The notes under the pieces were generated by a model. The model was given only the letters and a program-made list of their open reading frames with translations. It had not been told where the DNA came from and did not search any database. From NCBI GenBank assembly GCA_030431455.1, contig JAUIJE010000014.1, forward strand, positions 62,001 to 126,000: a DNA stretch of 64,000 nucleotides. Direction: 5' to 3'. Shown here one piece after another: positions 59,848 to 64,000 of this stretch (position 1 is its first letter; the number at the start of each line of letters is the position of its first letter). This DNA comes from a bacterium. Lineage in GTDB: Bacteria > Myxococcota > UBA727 > JAUIJE01. The translations under genes were made by a program, and so were the position numbers.

Positions 59848-60422
59848 ACCAAAGCCATTGGCGCATCCGCGCCCACATCAGCCGGCAGGTGGTGGGACGG
59901 CTGCACGAACTCCCCGCCGAGGCGGCCCGCCGGGTGCGCGACGCCCTCAGCGAGGAGCAGGTGGCCCGGGCCCGGGGCGACGGCCTGGCCGCCTGGGTCG
60001 ACATGGTCGACCACATGACGGTGTGCAACGTGGTGCAAGACGTCATCGGCTCCGAGGCCAACATCGCCTATTGGGAAGAGGGGGCGCGGCAGACCTACGG
60101 CGGCGGGTTCTTGCAGAAGTTTTTCAGCACTGCCAAGAACGTGTTCGGGGCTTCGCCGATGGCCACGTTCAAACGGTTTGATTGGGTGTACAGCTTCTCC
60201 ACCCGCAACCTCGGCACGGTGGAGGTGGTCACGCCCGACGAGCACACCGCGGAGGTCACCCTGGACGGCTTTCCCGCGGACCGTTTTCGGTTCAGCTGTT
60301 ACCGCGAAGGGACCCAGGGATCGTTGCGCGGCATCTTTGCGCTGTTCGACATCGCCGGTGAGGTCACGGTCGTCGACGAGGACGAGGCCCGGGGCCGGGT
60401 GGTCTACCGCGCGCGGTGGTGA
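59844..60422 (+). CDS. Hypothetical protein coupled to the giant lipoprotein
   Basis: 192 residues from a TTG at 59844 that overlaps the previous stop (TTGA), with GGAGC five bases upstream; no better start exists until later Met codons. No export signal. The helical N-terminal half includes R-Q-V-V-G-R-L-H-E-L-P and W-V-D-M-V-D-H-M-T-V-C-N-V-V. The C-terminal half is strand-rich with F-D-W-V-Y-S-F-S-T-R-N and V-V-D-E-D-E-A-R-G-R-V-V-Y. It has a faint general resemblance to myxobacterial DUF2378 proteins, too weak to assign. Tight coupling suggests joint expression with the lipoprotein. Confidence 0.65.
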   Translation: MNQSHWRIRAHISRQVVGRLHELPAEAARRVRDALSEEQVARARGDGLAAWVDMVDHMTVCNVVQDVIGSEANIAYWEEGARQTYGGGFLQKFFSTAKNVFGASPMATFKRFDWVYSFSTRNLGTVEVVTPDEHTAEVTLDGFPADRFRFSCYREGTQGSLRGIFALFDIAGEVTVVDEDEARGRVVYRARW

Positions 60423-60443
60423 GCGGCGGACAGGGCCCCGGGC

Positions 60444-62336
60444 TCAGGGTTCGCCCACGATGCCGTCGAGGGTCTCTTGGGTGAGCGGGTGATAGCTGGC
60501 CCGGGCCGTGCGGTAGATGCGCTGGGCTTTGTCGCGGCCCCAATCAGACTTCATCAGGCCGTCGTACATCGGGCGCACCAGGCGGCGGCGGCCTTGGCTG
60601 GTCACGAACTGTTCGAGGCTGGGCACCGCCGGGTCATAGTGATTGGCCACCGCGAGCTTGAGGAACTCGAAGCGCAGCTCGCTGTTTTTGGTGGTGGAGA
60701 GCTGAAGCTTCTGGTCGAGGGCGGCGAGCTTCTGCGTGTCCAGCGAGCGGGGCAGGGCCCGCATGAACAGCACCCACTCCAGTGACGAGAAGTCTTGGGT
60801 GGAGAGCTGGGCGAGGGGCTGGCCCTTCGCGAAGGCGCCGGCCGCGGTCTTGATCTGGGTGAGGGTGTCGGACTCGACCGCAGGGACATTGTCGGGCAGG
60901 CCCGGGCGGTAGAGCCAGGAATTGACCTGAAGGGCGTCGAGCTTGTCCGCGCCGAAGCTCTTCTCCAGGCGGGCGGAGAACTTTTTGGTGGTCATGCTCG
61001 AGAACGCGTTGTCGTCGAAGTAGGTGCGCAAGAACGCGTCAAACTTTTCCCGGCCGAGGTTGACCTCGAGCATGCGCAAGAAGGCCGAGCCCTTGTCATA
61101 GGGAATGGAGTTGATGGAGTCGTCCGGGTTCTCGTCGTCGATGGGCCGGCACAGCGCGGTGGCGGGGTTGTCGCGGCCGAGGTCGTCAAGCTCCTCGAGC
61201 AGGTCACGCCGGCCGATGCTCTCGACCAGCTTCGCCCGCCGCTTGCCATAGATTTTCTCGAGGATGCGATTCTCGATGTAGGTAGTGAACCCCTCGTTGA
61301 GCCAGAAATCGGCCCACGCGGCGTTGGTCACGAGGTTGCCCGACCAGGAGTGGGCGAGCTCGTGCGCCACCACCGAGGTCAGCGATTTGTCGCCGGCGAT
61401 GGTGGTGGGGGACAGGAAGGTCAGGCGCGGATTCTCCATGCCCCCGAAGGGGAACGACGGCGGCAACACCAGGATGTCGTAGCGGCCCCACCGGTAAGGG
61501 CCGTACAGCTCCTCCACCGCGGTCATCATGTTCTCGACGTCGGCGAACTCGGCGGCGGCCGCGGGCAGCACCCCGGGCTCGGCGTACACACCCGTGCGGG
61601 GGCCGAGCTCTTGGAACGCGATGTCGCCCACCGCGAGGGCGATGAGGTACGGGGGGATCGCCTCGGGCATGGCAAAGGTGAATACCCGCTCGTCGCCGTC
61701 GACGCGGTCGCCCTTGTGCTCGGCGCTCATCACCGCGGCCAGGGTCTTGGGCACCCGCACGGTGGCGTCGTAGGTGATGCGCACCCCGGGGCTGTCCTGC
61801 AGCGGAATGTAGGTGCGGGTGAGGATGGCTTGGCCCTGGGTGAACAGGTAGGGCAGCTTTTTGCCCACCGTCTGCGCTGGGGTCAGCCATTGCAGGGCCT
61901 GGGCCCCCTCGGTCGTGCGGTACCGCACGATCACATGATCGGTGTCGGAGCGAAGCCGCACCACCAGGTCGCGGCCCATCATGGGGTGATCGGGCCCGAG
62001 GTGGTACGAAAGCGCGATGCCGGCCTGGTCATAGACATTGCGGATGTCGAGGTCGCGCGCGTCGAGGTGCAGCTCAGTGGCGCCCGGGGACTGGGCGATG
62101 GTGAGATCGGCCACCGCCTCGATCCGGCGCCGGGAAAAGTCCACCCGCGCGTCCCAGGACAGGTGCCGCACCCGGGCGAGCTCGGGCCGGGCGTGGCTGT
62201 GCGGGTCGAGGGCGGCCGGGCGCACGGGGGCAAACAGGCTCTCGGGCTTTTGCCACTCATCGGGAGCGGGCGCGCTCTGGGCACATCCGCCGGACAGGGC
62301 GAGCGAAAGCAGGGCGAACATCGAGATCGTGCGCAT
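60444..62336 (-). CDS. M1-family zinc aminopeptidase, exported
   Basis: 630 residues from the ATG at 62336 (GGAG upstream). Signal peptide with lipobox-like L-S-G-G-C. The exopeptidase motif F-G-G-M-E-N lies near residue 300, the zinc site H-E-L-A-H-S-W-S-G-N near 320-330 and W-L-N-E-G-F-T about 18 residues later. A long helical C-terminal domain (about 430-630) matches the leukotriene-A4-hydrolase-like branch. It removes N-terminal residues from peptides outside the cytoplasm. It is monocistronic, convergent with the hypothetical gene at 59844. Confidence 0.93.
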   Translation of the reverse strand: MRTISMFALLSLALSGGCAQSAPAPDEWQKPESLFAPVRPAALDPHSHARPELARVRHLSWDARVDFSRRRIEAVADLTIAQSPGATELHLDARDLDIRNVYDQAGIALSYHLGPDHPMMGRDLVVRLRSDTDHVIVRYRTTEGAQALQWLTPAQTVGKKLPYLFTQGQAILTRTYIPLQDSPGVRITYDATVRVPKTLAAVMSAEHKGDRVDGDERVFTFAMPEAIPPYLIALAVGDIAFQELGPRTGVYAEPGVLPAAAAEFADVENMMTAVEELYGPYRWGRYDILVLPPSFPFGGMENPRLTFLSPTTIAGDKSLTSVVAHELAHSWSGNLVTNAAWADFWLNEGFTTYIENRILEKIYGKRRAKLVESIGRRDLLEELDDLGRDNPATALCRPIDDENPDDSINSIPYDKGSAFLRMLEVNLGREKFDAFLRTYFDDNAFSSMTTKKFSARLEKSFGADKLDALQVNSWLYRPGLPDNVPAVESDTLTQIKTAAGAFAKGQPLAQLSTQDFSSLEWVLFMRALPRSLDTQKLAALDQKLQLSTTKNSELRFEFLKLAVANHYDPAVPSLEQFVTSQGRRRLVRPMYDGLMKSDWGRDKAQRIYRTARASYHPLTQETLDGIVGEP

Positions 62337-62422
62337 CGGTTCTCCGTCGCGCGCAGCCGCGCATGGGTCGTGCGGGCCGCGCATACCGCGCGTTACGGAA
62401 AAAAGCCCCGCTGAGCAAGCGG

Positions 62423-62931
62423 TCAGGGGCCAAACAGCGCGCCGCGGGCCTCGTCGAGGGTGGCCGCGGGGCAGGCCACGCTCGGCATCAGCAGCGGGCC
62501 CAAGCCCAGGGCCACGGCCAAGCCCGGCCGTCGTCGTCCGGGGCCAGCCCAATGGTATGGCATTGGGCGTACACCTCGGCCACCGCCACCGCGGCCCCGT
62601 GCAAGGCGAGCGCGCGATTTTGCACCTGGGGCTCGTCGGCGGCGAACACGCAAAGGCCCTCCACGATTTGGTCGAACCACACCGGGGCCCGGGTGCGCGC
62701 GGGCCGGCCGCCCTGGGCCAAGCCGCGCACCTTCTCGTCCCCGTCGAACATCTCGACGAACACATCGAGATGTTCGGCCCCGATGTGGGCCATGGGCGCC
62801 CGCAACATGAGGTTGAGCGCGGACACGTCCCCGGGCCAGGGGTGCTCGACGTGGACCGCGTCCCGGTCCAGCTCGTGGGCGGGCCGCTCGGCCCCGGCGG
62901 CGAAGGCTTGGACCCGGCGCAGAAAGGTCAC
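62423..62931 (-). pseudogene. Hypothetical gene with apparent frameshift near its 3' end
   Basis: Starts at a GTG (62931) overlapping the Rieske gene's stop (GTGA). The frame encodes about 135 sensible residues (V-T-F-L-R-R-V-Q-A-F-A; V-F-V-E-M-F-D-G-D-E-K-V-R-G-L-A; H-G-A-A-V-A-V-A-E-V-Y-A-Q-C). It then runs into a Trp/Pro-rich tail and stops at 62488. From about 62535 the -1 frame instead gives P-G-L-A-V-A-L-G-L-G-P-L-L-M-P-S-V-A-C-P-A-A-T-L to a stop at 62423, with the normal high-GC third positions. One base seems to be missing in the GGCC(C)GGG run near 62535-62540, by mutation, sequencing error or programmed shift. Function unknown; coupled to the oxygenase. Confidence 0.6.
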
Positions 62932-64000
62932 GGCGCGGCCCGGTCGGACACCGGGGGCGGGTCGGGCTCGCGCACCACCTGCAGGGTGCGCACCGACTCG
63001 CCGGGGAGGTCGGCCTCCGACCACAACGAGGGCGCGAGGCGGTTGATGTACTGCACAAACCGCGCGACGGGCGCGTCGATCTTCAAGAGGTTGCGCGGGT
63101 TGAAGCGCACGTTGTCGTAGACCGCGCCGTCCTCGTCGCGCAGGGTCATGAACATGAGCTGGGTGATCCACATCAGGGCCAGCGCGTAGAGCGCCATCGG
63201 GCCTCGTCGCTTTTTGGTCACGTAGATGGGCTGGACCTCGCAGCGGTGCTCGTCGACGGGGCGGTACGAGAAGAACATGTGAAAGCCGATGAACGGCCAC
63301 CGGCCAAACAGCCGGGTGCGCTTGGCCAGCGACAGGCCCCCGAGGTTGCCGAAGCCGTAGCGCATGCCGTACGCGTACGTCTTGCCGAGCATGAACTGCA
63401 CGAAGCGTTGGCGCAGGGTCTTGCCGGGGATCTTCCAGCGCAGCTCGAAGGTGAAGGTGTGACCGTCCTCGGCCGCGGTGGCGTCGAGGGAGGGGTTTTC
63501 GATCTCCATGCCGTGAATGGTGGAGAGGTGCTGGGCATCCAGCCCGTTGATCATCGTGACGTGATGGTGGCAAGGCCGGGTGTAGGGGGTGCCGTGCAGG
63601 AAGGTCAGCTCGCCTTTGTCCTCGAGGTCCGCGAGGTCGATGACGGGGACGGGGGCTTCGGTGGCGGGGAACACCCAGATGAAGCCGTACTTTTCTTCGG
63701 TGGCCCAGCGGTGCTGGCGGGCGTTCTTGGGGATGGGCTCGCCGCAGGGCACGTCGACACACGCGCCGGTGCCGTCGTAGCGCCAGTGATGGAAGTAACA
63801 TTGGATGGTGTTGCCCACCACCTTGCCCTCCCCGAGGTCGACCCCCATGTGCGAACAAAACGCATCCAGGCAGCGCACCGTCCCGTCGTCCCCGCGAAAC
63901 AGCACCACCTGCTGGCCGCACAGGACCATGGACTTGACCTGGCCTTTGGCCAGCTTGTTCGACGGGAGGGCGTGGTACCAGCCCGCGGGCACCACGTCCC
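62928..64000 (-). CDS. Rieske non-haem iron oxygenase (5' end outside window)
   Basis: The frame is open through the window edge; a GTG at 63995 is possible, but D-V-P-A-G-W-Y-H-A-L reads on upstream, so the gene is treated as partial (at least 355 residues). Rieske [2Fe-2S] ligands C-S-H and C-Y-F-H-H-W lie near residues 47-72. The mononuclear iron motif N-G-L-D-A-Q-H-L-S-T-I-H is near 152-163. The C-terminal catalytic domain has helices (A-L-A-L-M-W-I-T-Q-L-M-F) that could touch the membrane. It needs a reductase, not seen here. Substrate unknown. Confidence 0.9.
   Translation of the reverse strand, partial: DVVPAGWYHALPSNKLAKGQVKSMVLCGQQVVLFRGDDGTVRCLDAFCSHMGVDLGEGKVVGNTIQCYFHHWRYDGTGACVDVPCGEPIPKNARQHRWATEEKYGFIWVFPATEAPVPVIDLADLEDKGELTFLHGTPYTRPCHHHVTMINGLDAQHLSTIHGMEIENPSLDATAAEDGHTFTFELRWKIPGKTLRQRFVQFMLGKTYAYGMRYGFGNLGGLSLAKRTRLFGRWPFIGFHMFFSYRPVDEHRCEVQPIYVTKKRRGPMALYALALMWITQLMFMTLRDEDGAVYDNVRFNPRNLLKIDAPVARFVQYINRLAPSLWSEADLPGESVRTLQVVREPDPPPVSDRAAP

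Overview
The window is GC-rich (roughly two thirds G+C by eye) and almost fully coding. It looks like chromosomal DNA from a predatory or social delta-proteobacterial lineage (Myxococcota or a close relative). The signs are many small lipoproteins, three secreted proteins with long Gly-Asp (GDGDGD) linkers, one C-terminus of the MYXO-CTERM type, bacterial enhancer-binding proteins with sigma-54 promoters, and very large secreted repeat proteins. I cannot name a genus. I see no rRNA, insertion sequence, prophage or CRISPR array. One tRNA is present (tRNA-Leu, UAA).

Layout. 1-3400: the C-terminal half of a gamma-glutamyltranspeptidase, a lipoprotein, and a minus-strand cluster of small paralogous Cys-rich lipoproteins. 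3438-7900: tRNA-Leu, a secreted coiled-coil protein, strong terminators, a palindrome cluster and a GD-linker lipoprotein. 7986-11070: an exbB-exbD-tonB-tonB energy-transduction operon. 11415-14912: a calcium-binding-type lipoprotein, a class A beta-lactamase-like protein and a GDPD-GNAT fusion. 15112-20142: a prenyl diphosphate synthase, a GbsR/MarR regulator, a small membrane protein and secreted proteins.

20139-28536 is the most coherent system: a sulfide-oxidation regulon. A minus-strand operon encodes persulfide dioxygenase-rhodanese, a fatty-acid-hydroxylase/double-rhodanese fusion, sulfite dehydrogenase (SorA-like) and its cytochrome subunit carrying an extra haem domain. A plus-strand operon, divergent from it, encodes a DUF1641 protein and a type II sulfide:quinone oxidoreductase. 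Between the two lie back-to-back sigma-54 promoters flanking a tandem 10-bp near-palindrome. The same motif overlaps the leader of the adjacent sigma-54 activator gene, which has no sensory domain. Predicted route: sulfide to persulfide (SQR), to sulfite (dioxygenase), to sulfate (SorAB), with rhodaneses moving sulfane sulfur.

28573-32509 holds an AlkB-like oxygenase, a hypothetical protein, a Bax-inhibitor-1 family protein and two small Cys-rich proteins. 32514-37448 is a minor-pseudopilin operon ending in a 977-residue PilX-like protein. 37689-48645 carries a hybrid histidine kinase with an NtrC-type regulator, paired lipoproteins and a methyltransferase. 48735-64000 contains secreted proteins, an ECF sigma factor, a 2054-residue lipoprotein, an M1 aminopeptidase, an apparently frameshifted gene and a Rieske oxygenase running off the end.
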